Of a stretch of 17,073 nucleotides of DNA, positions 1 through 6,510 are shown in pieces. The stretch's first letter is position 1. Each line of letters starts with the position of its first letter. The stretch is from Gammaproteobacteria bacterium (lineage in GTDB: Bacteria; Pseudomonadota; Gammaproteobacteria; SZUA-229), in the NCBI GenBank assembly GCA_016191795.1, contig JACPVK010000356.1, positions 1-17,073 of the forward strand. The letters are read 5' to 3'. A program made the position numbers and the translations under genes. The notes under the pieces were generated by a model that was not told where the DNA came from, made no database searches, and was given only the letters and a program-made list of their open reading frames with translations.

Positions 1-1975
1 CAGGGCGAATTTCACTGAATGTAATATCAAAATCCGGAAATTTACCGGGCAAAACTTTGGATATGGAATGCATATCATCCAGCACATTATGTTCCGGACG
101 TGACACTGACGGTTCGTAAATTACCCGGATCATGCCGTAACGCGAACCGCGCTGCGTCAGCGGATCACCTTCATCCACCGACACATCACCACTCTTCAAC
201 AAGGTTGCCTGTAAATATTTCGGATTAATCTCGGCACGCAGTTCGCGATCAATATCACGCATGTGTTCACGCATGGTTTCAAGGCTGGTACCCGGTGGTG
301 TCGTTACCCGCACAATGAATTCATCCACACCGGCAGGTGGAAATAACTGGAAGGCCATGGTTTTCGCCAGCATGAATGACGCAATTAAAACCGCAAATGA
401 AACCGCAACCGTTGTCCATTTGAATTTAACAGCACGATCCAGCATCCAGCCGTAGCCATTTTCAAATGCCACCAGCCAGCGACGTTCCGGCGGATGCTTG
501 TTGGGGTTGGTAAAATGTGCCACATGGCTGGGCAAAAACAGAAATGATTCCAGCCACGACAGCAGCAGCAGGGTAATCACCACAATCGGAATCGCAACAA
601 TAAATTTGCCGATAATGCCCGATACAAAAAACATCGGTACAAACGCCACAATAGTCGTCATGATGGTCGCCGCCACAGGCGCCATCATTTCCATGGTACC
701 GACGACGGCCGCCTCCTGCGGACTCTTGCCGCGCTCCATGTGCCAGGTAATATTTTCACCAATCACAATGGCATCATCCACCAGCATACCGGGTACGATG
801 ATGAGTCCCATCATCGAAATCAGATTCAAGGTGAGACCAAAGAAATAGAAAATGGCGATGCCCGCCATAAAAATAATCGGCAAACCCCAGGTCGTGGTCA
901 TGGCCACCGACAATCGCAAAAACAGCAACAGCGACACAAACACCAGAATCAAACCCATCCAGCCGTTACTGGTAAGCACCGCCAGACGCATGCGTGTAAA
1001 GCGTGAAAAATCCTGAAAGGTTTTAACTTCAACTTCCGCGCCGTAACGGCCGGGAACAGTATCGAGATATTTTTTAACTTCATCTACCGTATTGATGATA
1101 TCGGCGTCGGAACGCTTTAGCACAATCATCGACAAACCCTGCTGGCCCCGCACGTCATTATATTGTCTCGCCTTCTCCAGCGATTCTTCAACCTGCGCCA
1201 CATCGCCCAGTGTCAGCACATCACCGCGTTCATTGGCGCGCAACACGAGATTAGCCGCATCTTTCGCATCAGAAAATTCGCCAACAATACGTACCGATTT
1301 CTGACCTTCCGGCGTATCAATATCACCACCGGGTACATTCAGATTCCAGCTTTGCAAAGCCTGCGTCAGATCGCGCACGGAAATACGCTCCTTTTCCATG
1401 CGTACCGGATCGGCAATCACACTGATCTCGGCCTTGCGATTACCCAGGATCATCACCTTGGCCACGCCTTTTACATTCAGCAAATCATCCGAAATATCGT
1501 CACCCAGGCGTTTCAGTTCCAGATCCGACACCGGCGCCGTCACCGCCAGACGAATCACCGGAAACACCGAACCATCCACTTCGGTTACATACGGATCATT
1601 CGGCAAATCCGCCGGTAATTTTGCACGCTGCACCGCCAGCTGCACCTCACTCGACAAGCGTTCGCGATTATTCGCATCCGGGTCCACTTCCATGGTGATA
1701 CGGCCCGAACCGGGAAACGACATCGACACCATTTTGTCGATACCATTCAGTGCACGCAACTCCTGTTCAATCGGCGTAATCACCAGCTGCTCCACCTCCT
1801 GCGGCGACGCACCGGGATACACCGTATCCACCTGGATCATATCCAGATTCACATTAGGAAACGCCTCGCGCTTGATCAGCACAAATGCGGTAACAATACC
1901 CAGCGTGAGAAGAAAAACAGAAATCAGGTTAATCACCAGACCACGGTTTACCAGATAGCGGATGATGGATGTCAT
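1..1975 (-). CDS. RND-family (HAE1/AcrB-type) efflux pump inner-membrane transporter, 3' end outside window
   Basis: This is a proton-driven inner-membrane pump of a tripartite efflux system. The minus-strand frame starts at ATG 1975-1973 (MTSIIRYLVNRGLVINLIS) and stays open to the window edge, giving 658 residues, about the first two thirds of a roughly 1030-residue family member. Residues about 13-31 form the first membrane helix. The first periplasmic porter region follows, with a well-kept YPGASPQEVE stretch near residue 54. The TM4 motif GMLVDDAIVIGEN carries the Asp pair D400-D401, matching the proton-relay Asp pair D407/D408 of E. coli AcrB. It lies downstream of a TetR and a TolC-like gene on the same strand, so it is probably the last of that group in this window. 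No adaptor (membrane fusion) gene precedes it. The substrate cannot be told; hydrophobic drugs are more likely than metals, because the HAE1-type motif is present. Confidence 0.93.
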   Translation of the reverse strand, partial: MTSIIRYLVNRGLVINLISVFLLTLGIVTAFVLIKREAFPNVNLDMIQVDTVYPGASPQEVEQLVITPIEQELRALNGIDKMVSMSFPGSGRITMEVDPDANNRERLSSEVQLAVQRAKLPADLPNDPYVTEVDGSVFPVIRLAVTAPVSDLELKRLGDDISDDLLNVKGVAKVMILGNRKAEISVIADPVRMEKERISVRDLTQALQSWNLNVPGGDIDTPEGQKSVRIVGEFSDAKDAANLVLRANERGDVLTLGDVAQVEESLEKARQYNDVRGQQGLSMIVLKRSDADIINTVDEVKKYLDTVPGRYGAEVEVKTFQDFSRFTRMRLAVLTSNGWMGLILVFVSLLLFLRLSVAMTTTWGLPIIFMAGIAIFYFFGLTLNLISMMGLIIVPGMLVDDAIVIGENITWHMERGKSPQEAAVVGTMEMMAPVAATIMTTIVAFVPMFFVSGIIGKFIVAIPIVVITLLLLSWLESFLFLPSHVAHFTNPNKHPPERRWLVAFENGYGWMLDRAVKFKWTTVAVSFAVLIASFMLAKTMAFQLFPPAGVDEFIVRVTTPPGTSLETMREHMRDIDRELRAEINPKYLQATLLKSGDVSVDEGDPLTQRGSRYGMIRVIYEPSVSRPEHNVLDDMHSISKVLPGKFPDFDITFSEIRP

Positions 1976-2028
1976 ATTGTTACCTGTTATTTCAATGCGA
2001 AAAATTCGCGTTATTTTTTATTCGTATT

Positions 2029-2101
2029 CGTAGGGTGGGCACGTTTTTGTGCCCACCTGTGTCAAATTCCGCGTGGGCAAATAAAGCTTGCCCACCCTAC
2101 G
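2029..2101. repeat. REP-like inverted repeat, GTAGGGTGGGCA type
   Basis: CGTAGGGTGGGCA at 2029-2041 is the exact reverse complement of 2089-2101. A smaller internal hairpin (GGGCAC..GTGCCC, about 2037-2055) sits in the left half. Related half-sites recur at 2346-2412 and 4256-4276. It resembles the short intergenic palindromes spread by RAYT-type transposases, but no such transposase gene is in the window. Confidence 0.8.
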
Positions 2102-2124
2102 AAATTTAAAAGAAAACAATAAAC

Positions 2125-2200
2125 GTAGGGTGCAATAAGCGCAGCGCATTGCACCAGTCACTTTCATCCGGCGCAATGCCCGTTGGTTATTGCGCCCTAC
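2125..2200. repeat. REP-like inverted repeat, GTAGGGTGCAATA type
   Basis: GTAGGGTGCAATA at 2125-2137 pairs with 2188-2200, with one mismatch. Inner sequences GCGCAGCGCATTGC and GGCGCAATGC give further self-pairing. It shares the GTAGGG boundary of its neighbours but has a different arm sequence. Confidence 0.75.
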
Positions 2201-2222
2201 CTTCTGAGTTGTGTATCGTCGT

Positions 2223-2288
2223 GGGTTGGCCTTCAGGCCAACGCTGTTCTCACCATCAACTCACAAGCGTCAGCCTGAAGGCCGACCC
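2223..2288 (+). repeat. 66-bp GGGTTGGCCTTCAGG repeat, copy 1
   Basis: The two arms, 2223-2244 and 2267-2288, are inverted with about three mismatches. Each arm also has its own inner hairpin (TTGGCCTTCAGGCCAA). Two other copies lie at 2447-2512 (same orientation) and 4131-4195 (inverted). The flank to the right of this copy (2287-2322) also matches the flank of the 4131-4195 copy. Confidence 0.85.
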
Positions 2289-2322
2289 GAATTATGCTGG
2301 TATGCTTTTTGTGGGTTGGCCT

Positions 2323-2446
2323 CAATGCCATTAAGTTAAGCTTTTGTAGGGTGGGTGGAGCGCAGCGTAACCCACCATTTTGATGGGTTACGCTGCGCTC
2401 CACCCATTCTACAACGGAACAAATTTTCCTTAACTTAATGGCATTG
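2323..2446. mobile_element. 124-bp MITE-like element with 18-bp TIRs and 10-bp target duplication
   Basis: CAATGCCATTAAGTTAAG (2323-2340) and its exact reverse complement (2429-2446) form the ends. GGGTTGGCCT is repeated directly on both sides (2313-2322 and 2447-2456), as expected for a target-site duplication. Inside is one long hairpin (2346-2412) with 29-bp arms starting GTAGGGTGGGTGG and only two mismatches. Removing 2323-2456 restores a sequence that matches, uninterrupted, the reverse complement of 4131-4221; that copy is therefore an empty site. The element has no room for a gene and would need a transposase supplied in trans. The 10-bp duplication is compatible with IS4-type transposition, but that is inference. 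Confidence 0.85.
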
Positions 2447-2545
2447 GGGTTGGCCTTCAGGCCAACGCTGTTCTCACTATCAACTCAAAAGCGTCAGCCT
2501 GAAGGCCGACCCACAACAAAAACCGATTTAGCCTTAAATCTTATT
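2447..2545 (+). repeat. 99-bp inverted repeat arm A, 3' side of the TolC-like gene
   Basis: This stretch matches the reverse complement of 4097-4195 at 93 of 99 positions by eye. It includes 66-bp repeat copy 2 (2447-2512) and a tail through ACCGATTTAGCC. The two arms bracket the TolC-like gene, so recombination between them could invert that gene. Beyond the arm, CATTTGCGGACT (near 2554) also recurs inverted at about 4030 and, nearly, near 12433. Confidence 0.85.
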
Positions 2546-2575
2546 TGCGTGCATTTGCGGACTATGCTTTCGCTT

Positions 2576-4018
2576 TTACTCCACTTTCACAGTCTTCCAC
2601 ACATTCCCCAGCAACAACTGTAACTTATGAATGCGTCGCGTCAATTCAATACTCTGTAAATCCTGGTTCAACTCGGCAGTGGCCAGTTGCGCTTCAAACT
2701 GTATCAGTTGATCGGTATCACTACGGCCACGGCGGTAACGTTGTTCGGCTTCATTTAACTTGGCCTGTTCGCTGGCAACGCTTTTTTCGTAAGCGCTTAA
2801 CGCCGCATTACCCGCATTGATTTCGGCCAGCACGCCGGCAATGTTGTAACGCAAATCCAGCAACACCTGTTTTTGATCCTGCAAGGCTGCCGAGCGTAAT
2901 AACTGTGCCTGTTGTAATTCCGCATCGTAACCGCTTAAATCCAGCCCGCGGCCGAATTCAATTTGCACGCCACCCACGACTTCGTTTTCGCTGACATCAC
3001 TGGGTGTGCTGTCGCCACTCAAGGTTTTGTAACCGGCGTTGAACACTAAATCGAGTTTGTCTTTACGTTTATCGCGGCTGAGTTCGAGTGCGGTATCGGC
3101 CTGTTTCATGCGCACATCAATCACCGCCATGGCCGGGCTGTGTTGTGTGGCCTGTTGCAGCATGTCGTCGGTGTTTTTGCCAATACTGATGTCGGTGGCG
3201 CGTTGCAATTGCAAATCGGCATCCACATCGCGGCCCATTAAACGGTTTAAATTAATACGCTGCGCCTGCCATTGCATGTCCAGAGCGGTGAGCTCCGCTT
3301 CGCGGCTGCGTAATTGTGCACGCACCTGCAACAGATCTTTATCTTCGGCAATACCCAGCCCGGCGCGACTCTGGTTGTATTTGAGCAAACGCTGGCTGCG
3401 TTGTATGGCGAGCCGGGTGTTTTCAATGCGCGCGTTAATAGTCGCGGCATTAATGTATAAATCAATCACCTGTGCCGCAATCTGGTCATACACATTACGC
3501 CTGTCGGCATTGGCCTGTGCCACCGCCACTTCGGCCTGCAAACGGTTTTGCACAAACGATGTATTGTCGGCGCCTTTTTGTAACGGCATGCGATAATTCA
3601 CACCCACATTGGTACTCAGTGCCGGATTGGGTGCACCGGGAAAACTGCTATCAGCATCCAGGCGATTTATATCGGCAACAAATCCTAATGTGTCGCCCGA
3701 TTCCAGCATGCGCGACATATTGCCGTTAAGGTTTAGCGTATCGGTAGGTGTACCAAATGTGGACGACATATCATGCTGCACACCCGCCTTCGCATTTAAC
3801 TGCCAGCCCAGCTGACTTTCCACACGCACACTTTCCAGCCGCGCGCGCTCCACGGCAATGGCGGTGGTTTGTAAAGAAGGATAATTATCCACCACCTGTT
3901 GCAGCACCTGTTCGTAAGTCATGGTTTGCGCATGCGCATTTAAACTTGCCAATCCAAAAACCAACACCATAACAAAACGCGATGCCGCTTTTGTAGGAGC
4001 GGGCCATGCCCGCGACAT
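2576..4018 (-). CDS. TolC-like outer-membrane efflux protein (OMF)
   Basis: This is the outer-membrane exit duct of a tripartite efflux system. From M at 4018 it has 480 residues: a signal peptide with a basic n-region (MSRAWPAPTKAASRF), hydrophobic core VMVLVFGLASL and a cleavage site after AHA, then a mature OEP-family protein of about 450 residues. Two similar halves are rich in long amphipathic helices (AVERARLESVRVESQLG; QQAQLLRSAALQDQK; AEQRYRRGRSDTDQLIQ near the end), a normal length and pattern for TolC/OprM relatives. The open frame continues upstream to ATG 4387, which overlaps the repressor stop as ATGA, but those 123 residues are translated repeat DNA and would bury the signal peptide. 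I therefore prefer 4018 (or M at residue 17 of this form). No good ribosome site precedes 4018, so the start is uncertain. No lipobox is seen. Confidence 0.88.
   Translation of the reverse strand: MSRAWPAPTKAASRFVMVLVFGLASLNAHAQTMTYEQVLQQVVDNYPSLQTTAIAVERARLESVRVESQLGWQLNAKAGVQHDMSSTFGTPTDTLNLNGNMSRMLESGDTLGFVADINRLDADSSFPGAPNPALSTNVGVNYRMPLQKGADNTSFVQNRLQAEVAVAQANADRRNVYDQIAAQVIDLYINAATINARIENTRLAIQRSQRLLKYNQSRAGLGIAEDKDLLQVRAQLRSREAELTALDMQWQAQRINLNRLMGRDVDADLQLQRATDISIGKNTDDMLQQATQHSPAMAVIDVRMKQADTALELSRDKRKDKLDLVFNAGYKTLSGDSTPSDVSENEVVGGVQIEFGRGLDLSGYDAELQQAQLLRSAALQDQKQVLLDLRYNIAGVLAEINAGNAALSAYEKSVASEQAKLNEAEQRYRRGRSDTDQLIQFEAQLATAELNQDLQSIELTRRIHKLQLLLGNVWKTVKVE
3993..4016 (-). repeat. 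GTAGGAGCGGGCCATGCCCGCGAC palindromic repeat within tolC-like 5' end
   Basis: The core GCGGGCCATGCCCGC is palindromic. Related copies occur at 9489-9512, 12130-12149 and 12464-12485. Here the repeat overlaps the likely signal-peptide coding region: the residues MSRAWPAPT are encoded by the repeat. The insertion has thus supplied part of the protein's N-terminus. The type resembles the GTAGGAGCG REP sequences common in pseudomonads and relatives. Confidence 0.8.
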
Positions 4019-4058
4019 GTTAAAAAACAAGTCCGCAAATGCGCCGCTCTTGCGCTCC

Positions 4059-4101
4059 TGCGCTCGCGGCATTCGCACATCCATGTGCATCACGCTAATA
4101 A
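4059..4101 (+). repeat. 43-bp direct repeat, copy 1 (other copy at 12341-12383)
   Basis: The 43 bases starting TGCGCTCGCGGCATTCGCAC and ending CACGCTAATAA are identical in both places. Inside lies the palindrome GCACATCCATGTGC (4075-4088), a member of the CATCCATG-core family described at 12219-12370. Confidence 0.9.
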
Positions 4102-4221
4102 GGTTTAAAGCTAAATCGGTTTTTATTGTAGGTCGGCCTTCAGGCTGACGCTTTTGAGTTGATGTTGAGAACAGCGTTGGCCTGAAGGCCAACCCACAAA
4201 AAGCATACCAGCATAATTCGG
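4097..4221 (-). repeat. 99-bp inverted repeat arm B plus intact (empty) MITE target site
   Basis: 4097-4195 is the inverted partner of 2447-2545. The adjoining 4186-4221 is identical in inverted orientation to 2287-2322. Read on the minus strand, the join at GGGTTGGCCT followed by TCAGGCCAACGC is continuous. At 2313-2456 the same join is split by the 124-bp element and its duplicated target. This copy therefore records the pre-insertion state. Confidence 0.85.
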
Positions 4222-4383
4222 CTCTGAAGGACAACCCACGAGGATAAACAGAATTGTAGGGTGGGCATTGCCCACCTTGTGAATTAAAAGCGGCGGTGTT
4301 ATAGCCAGCAAACTTGCCAGAACGTGTTGCAATGCGTGATATCCACATAGTTAATCTTTTCCTGAACGGAATAATGCTGTTAT

Positions 4384-5043
4384 TCATTTTTTTACAGCTC
4401 CGGAAGCGATGCCATGAAAGAAAACATCCAGATGCAAATCAAGATAAGCAGGTACATCGCCAATATCATCCCAGGGATTTAACGAATGTTTCCAGATAGC
4501 GGTTTGCACCATGGGCGCATACAATAAACGCGCTGCGAGCTTTGCATCGCACTTTTTAAACTCACCGGCTTCCATACCGCGCTCCAGCACATGCACAATC
4601 ACCTTGCGACTACGCTTCACCACCTGCTTGACAAAATACTCGGCCAGCTCCGGAAAGTTACCGGATTCAGAAACAATTAATTTGGGAATAGCCGACAGAC
4701 TGGACTCACCCACGTTTTGCCACCAGCCATGAACCAACTGCCGCAACAAATCCTGGTTGGTCCCTTCAAACTCATCGACGCGTTTTTCAATCGCCTGCAA
4801 CTTCGGCCCAATCAGCGTTTCCACCACCGCCCGGAAAATCGCCTCTTTACTGTCGAAGTACAAATACAACGTACCCTTGGAAATCCCGGCACGTTTGGCC
4901 ACATCATCCAGCCGGGTAGCCGAAAACCCCTTCTCGGCAAACAACGCCAGCGCCGCCTCAATAATCTCCTCCGGCCGCGCCTCCTTGCGGCGCCGCCAGC
5001 GGTAAGGCCCCCTGGCCTCGGACTTGTGGGTAGATAACATCAT
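4384..5043 (-). CDS. TetR/AcrR-family transcriptional repressor
   Basis: This 219-residue regulator has the standard N-terminal TetR DNA-binding domain: ARPEEIIEAALALFAEKGF (helix 1, about 22-40), then TRLDDVAKRAGISKGTLYLYFDSKEAIF (helix-turn-helix, about 43-70). A ligand-binding helical C-terminus follows (about 80-210). The length is typical. A tract rich in Arg/Lys (RWRRRKEARP) precedes the domain. The stop codon overlaps an ATG as ATGA (4384-4387), suggesting the downstream efflux gene was once translationally coupled to it. A strong palindrome lies 12 bases upstream of the start, so it probably represses its own transcription and the efflux genes and is released by a pump substrate. The start could equally be the second Met codon at 5040. 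The ligand is unknown. Confidence 0.93.
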   Translation of the reverse strand: MMLSTHKSEARGPYRWRRRKEARPEEIIEAALALFAEKGFSATRLDDVAKRAGISKGTLYLYFDSKEAIFRAVVETLIGPKLQAIEKRVDEFEGTNQDLLRQLVHGWWQNVGESSLSAIPKLIVSESGNFPELAEYFVKQVVKRSRKVIVHVLERGMEAGEFKKCDAKLAARLLYAPMVQTAIWKHSLNPWDDIGDVPAYLDLHLDVFFHGIASGAVKK

Positions 5044-5054
5044 AACGAATACTT

Positions 5055-5076
5055 AATAACTGACCGGGCGGTTATT
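5055..5076. promoter_or_regulatory. Candidate TetR operator palindrome
   Basis: AATAACTGACCGGGCGGTTATT is a 22-bp inverted repeat that pairs at nine of eleven positions, with the other two T/G and A/G. It sits 12-33 bases upstream of the repressor start, where autoregulatory TetR operators normally lie. TetR-type repressors of RND pumps commonly bind such sites; the assignment to this protein is inferred from position and symmetry. Confidence 0.65.
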
Positions 5077-5528
5077 TAATCAGAAGCCCTCAGCCACTGT
5101 CCAGCAGATTTTCATCCCCCGCCTTTCCCATTCCCCCACTCTATATATATGTGTCGCCAAGTGAAGTTTACGTAGAGCGGGTTGCAACCCGCCAGGTCAC
5201 AAACCGAAGATCATCAACCCAACGGCGGGTTTCACCCGCCCTACCCACTCCCTACTTCCCACTCCCCACTATATATATATGTGTCGCCAAACGATGCCCA
5301 ACGTTGACGCACCGAGCAACAAAACACATCACGCCAAATCACCACCCCCTGCCCGCCGCACAAAAAATGCATTGCCACAAACCACATTGCTGACTAATAT
5401 CAAGACCAATTCAAAGGTAATCGGCTTGCAACAACACCGTAAATTACCAAACGCTGTTATTCACAACGCAGCAACATCCCCGGCAGTTCACGCAACTCGC
5501 CAGAAATGATGATAGAGAAGGAGCTCAC
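5077..5528. other. Gene-free repeat-containing spacer
   Basis: No credible gene was found. The left part holds a direct-repeat/inverted-repeat composite (5134-5290). The remainder (5291-5528) is C- and A-rich with no clear structure until an AAGGAG ribosome-binding site at about 5518-5523, which serves the truncated gene that follows. Confidence 0.65.
5134..5290. repeat. 27-bp direct repeats flanking a REP-like inverted pair
   Basis: Direct copies at 5134-5160 and 5264-5290 (CCCCACT, then a TA-run, then GTGTCGCCAA) differ at one base. Between them an inverted pair, GTAGAGCGGGTTGCAACCCG (from 5172) and its partner ending CACCCGCCCTAC (5224-5244), forms a two-arm unit; each arm has its own small hairpin. 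The arrangement looks like a palindromic unit inserted with, or captured between, duplicated flanks. Confidence 0.75.
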
Positions 5529-5648
5529 ATGGCCAGTGTTCCAAAAAAAGTTACCGAACGCCTCGTCTCAGACATCAAACGATTTCAACCTATTCTTGCT
5601 TCGGCAAAATTGCATACATCCCTAATATCAACGAGTCTGACCCCATGA
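5529..5648 (+). pseudogene. Truncated N-terminus of a type I restriction HsdR_N-like (HSDR_N_2) protein
   Basis: A 39-codon frame begins at ATG 5529 with an AAGGAG site eight bases upstream. Its first 27 residues (MASVPKKVTERLVSDIKRFQ then PILASAK) strongly resemble, from memory, the N-terminus of stand-alone HSDR_N_2-domain proteins, which are normally about 150 residues or more with a PD-(D/E)XK-like core. After AK the frame departs from that pattern and stops inside the repeat at 5627-5650. The whole nuclease core is therefore missing. It is most likely the stub left when the following toxin-antitoxin segment or its repeat arrived. Confidence 0.6.
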
Positions 5649-5650
5649 TT
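5627..5650 (-). repeat. Left copy of 24-bp inverted repeat around the toxin-antitoxin pair
   Basis: GAGTCTGACCCCATGATT (5633-5650) is the exact reverse complement of 6511-6528. With one mismatch the match extends to 24 bp (5627-5650 against 6511-6534). The motif belongs to the GGGGTCAGACTCC repeat type seen again at 8317-8342, 9277-9302 and about 12517-12530. Confidence 0.85.
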
Positions 5651-5776
5651 CCATCAGTTTAAGGAAAAAATTGAAGCTAAATTGCAGTGTAAAGTTGGAC
5701 AGGCCCGACGCGGGCGGCCTGCAAAAGAGTCTTGATTCATTGTTGTTGCTTTTGATACAGGATTGTTTTTAAGCAA

Positions 5777-5797
5777 ACTGGTCTATATACTGGTCTA
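5777..5797. promoter_or_regulatory. Candidate operator/promoter of the toxin-antitoxin operon
   Basis: ACTGGTCTA occurs twice in tandem (5777-5785 and 5789-5797), about one helical turn apart, 25 bases before the antitoxin start. The overlapping TATATAC can serve as a -10 region. Antitoxin-toxin complexes usually bind repeated sites in this position; binding here is inferred. Confidence 0.45.
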
Positions 5798-5821
5798 AAG
5801 GCTATATTCAGGGGGTATGCC

Positions 5822-6064
5822 ATGAAGATCGAAATTGGCTCGTATGAGGCAAAAACCAAGCTGCCGGAATTGTTGCGGCAGGTAAAAACCGGTAAGAGTT
5901 TTACCATTACTAATCGTGGTGAGGCGATTGCGGATTTGGTGCCTAGCGAAGGCATGAGGGTGAAAGATAGAGTAGCCGCGGCGGAAAAACTGAAAGCGTT
6001 TATGCTGGCCGATCCGGTGAGGGGTGTAGACATTAAGGCGTTGACTGAGGAAGGACGCGCGTGA
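5822..6064 (+). CDS. Phd/YefM-family antitoxin of a PIN toxin pair (VapB role)
   Basis: An 80-residue protein with the Phd/YefM fold signature at its N-terminus: MKIEIGSYEAKTKLPELLRQ, then TGKSFTITNRGEAIADLVPS (about residues 28-47). This part dimerises and binds operator DNA. The variable C-terminus (LKAFMLADPVRGVDIKALTEEGRA) is where such antitoxins wrap their toxin. A G-run (about 5810-5815) precedes the start. It overlaps the downstream toxin gene by four bases, a standard coupling that makes antitoxin before toxin. Phd-type antitoxins paired with PIN toxins are common. Confidence 0.9.
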   Translation: MKIEIGSYEAKTKLPELLRQVKTGKSFTITNRGEAIADLVPSEGMRVKDRVAAAEKLKAFMLADPVRGVDIKALTEEGRA

Positions 6065-6480
6065 GTTTTGTATTGGATAACTCGGTGACCATGCGATGGT
6101 TTTTTGGTGATGGCAAGCCTCAAGAAATTAATTATGCCGGTAAAGTGCTGGATGCGATGAAAAAAAACAACGCTATGGTGCCAGCAACCTGGGGATTGGA
6201 AGTGGCTAACGTGATTGCCAGGGCAGAAGCCAAAGGCATAGTGACAGAAGCGCGTAGCGGGGCTTTTCTTGAAATGCTGGAAGGCGTAGACATTGAGGTG
6301 GATTCAGCTACCTTCGCCCATGCTCTGACAGGAACTTTGCAATTGGCTCGACGTTATAATCTCTCTGCATACGATGCCTCTTATTTGGAGCTGGCATTAA
6401 GACTGGGTATACCCATCGCTACACTGGATGAGGATTTGCAGAAGGCCGCAAAGAAAGCGGGTGTGAAAAAATTTGTTTGA
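6061..6480 (+). CDS. vapC: PIN-domain ribonuclease toxin, VapC family
   Basis: A 139-residue PIN-domain protein, the toxin half of the pair. It starts at GTG 6061, within the antitoxin's last codons (GTGA overlap). The acidic metal-binding set of PIN nucleases is present: D6 (FVLDNS), E47 (WGLEVAN), D105 (SAYDASYLELA) and D123 (ATLDEDL). The motif YDASYLELALRLGIPIATLD is typical of VapC toxins. Family members cleave tRNA or rRNA as Mg-dependent endonucleases; the target here is unknown. All catalytic residues are intact, so the toxin is probably active and held by the antitoxin. Confidence 0.93.
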   Translation: MSFVLDNSVTMRWFFGDGKPQEINYAGKVLDAMKKNNAMVPATWGLEVANVIARAEAKGIVTEARSGAFLEMLEGVDIEVDSATFAHALTGTLQLARRYNLSAYDASYLELALRLGIPIATLDEDLQKAAKKAGVKKFV

Positions 6481-6510
6481 TGCTGAAATCATGGTGAAAT
6501 CATGGGGTTA

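Larger units (their letters stand above)
1976..2575. other. Gene-free block made of stacked palindromic repeats
   Basis: These 600 bases between the RND pump gene and the TolC-like gene hold no credible coding region; the short frames are repeat-derived. They contain two GTAGGG inverted repeats, two copies of a 66-bp GGGTTGGCCTTCAGG repeat, and a MITE-like insertion inside a further copy of that repeat. Just upstream of the pump start a short frame reading EFFALK then stop, with an in-frame stop seven codons earlier, might be the tail of a lost gene, but it is too short to claim. This is where the periplasmic adaptor gene of an efflux operon would be expected. Confidence 0.8.
4019..4383. other. 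Repeat-filled 5' region between repressor and TolC-like gene
   Basis: The interval holds, from right to left, a GTAGGGTGGGC hairpin (stem GGTGGGC/GCCCACC, 4260-4276), a 99-bp inverted-repeat arm with its flank (4097-4221), a 43-bp repeat shared with 12341-12383 (4059-4101) and a GTCCGCAAATGCGCCGCTC stretch. The segment 4277-4383 next to the repressor stop carries no recognised repeat and may be the remaining native leader. The TolC-like frame stays open throughout. Confidence 0.75.

Noticed and set aside
498..1958. Plus-strand open frames of 60-190 codons across 261-1958
   Set aside because: They lie antisense to the RND pump frame, whose minus-strand translation is an unmistakable transporter; the plus frames have no family features.
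2223..2512. CRISPR array
   Set aside because: Repeats are few, self-complementary, unevenly spaced and also inverted; there are no uniform spacers or cas genes.
3039..3596. 185-codon plus-strand frame rich in Ser, Arg and Cys
   Set aside because: It is an antisense shadow of the TolC-like gene; its composition is typical of reverse-frame translation.
4019..4387. Start of the TolC-like protein at ATG 4387 (603-residue form)
   Set aside because: The added residues are translated intergenic repeats and would precede a clear signal peptide by over 120 residues. The overlap with the repressor stop is kept as a finding, not as the chosen start.
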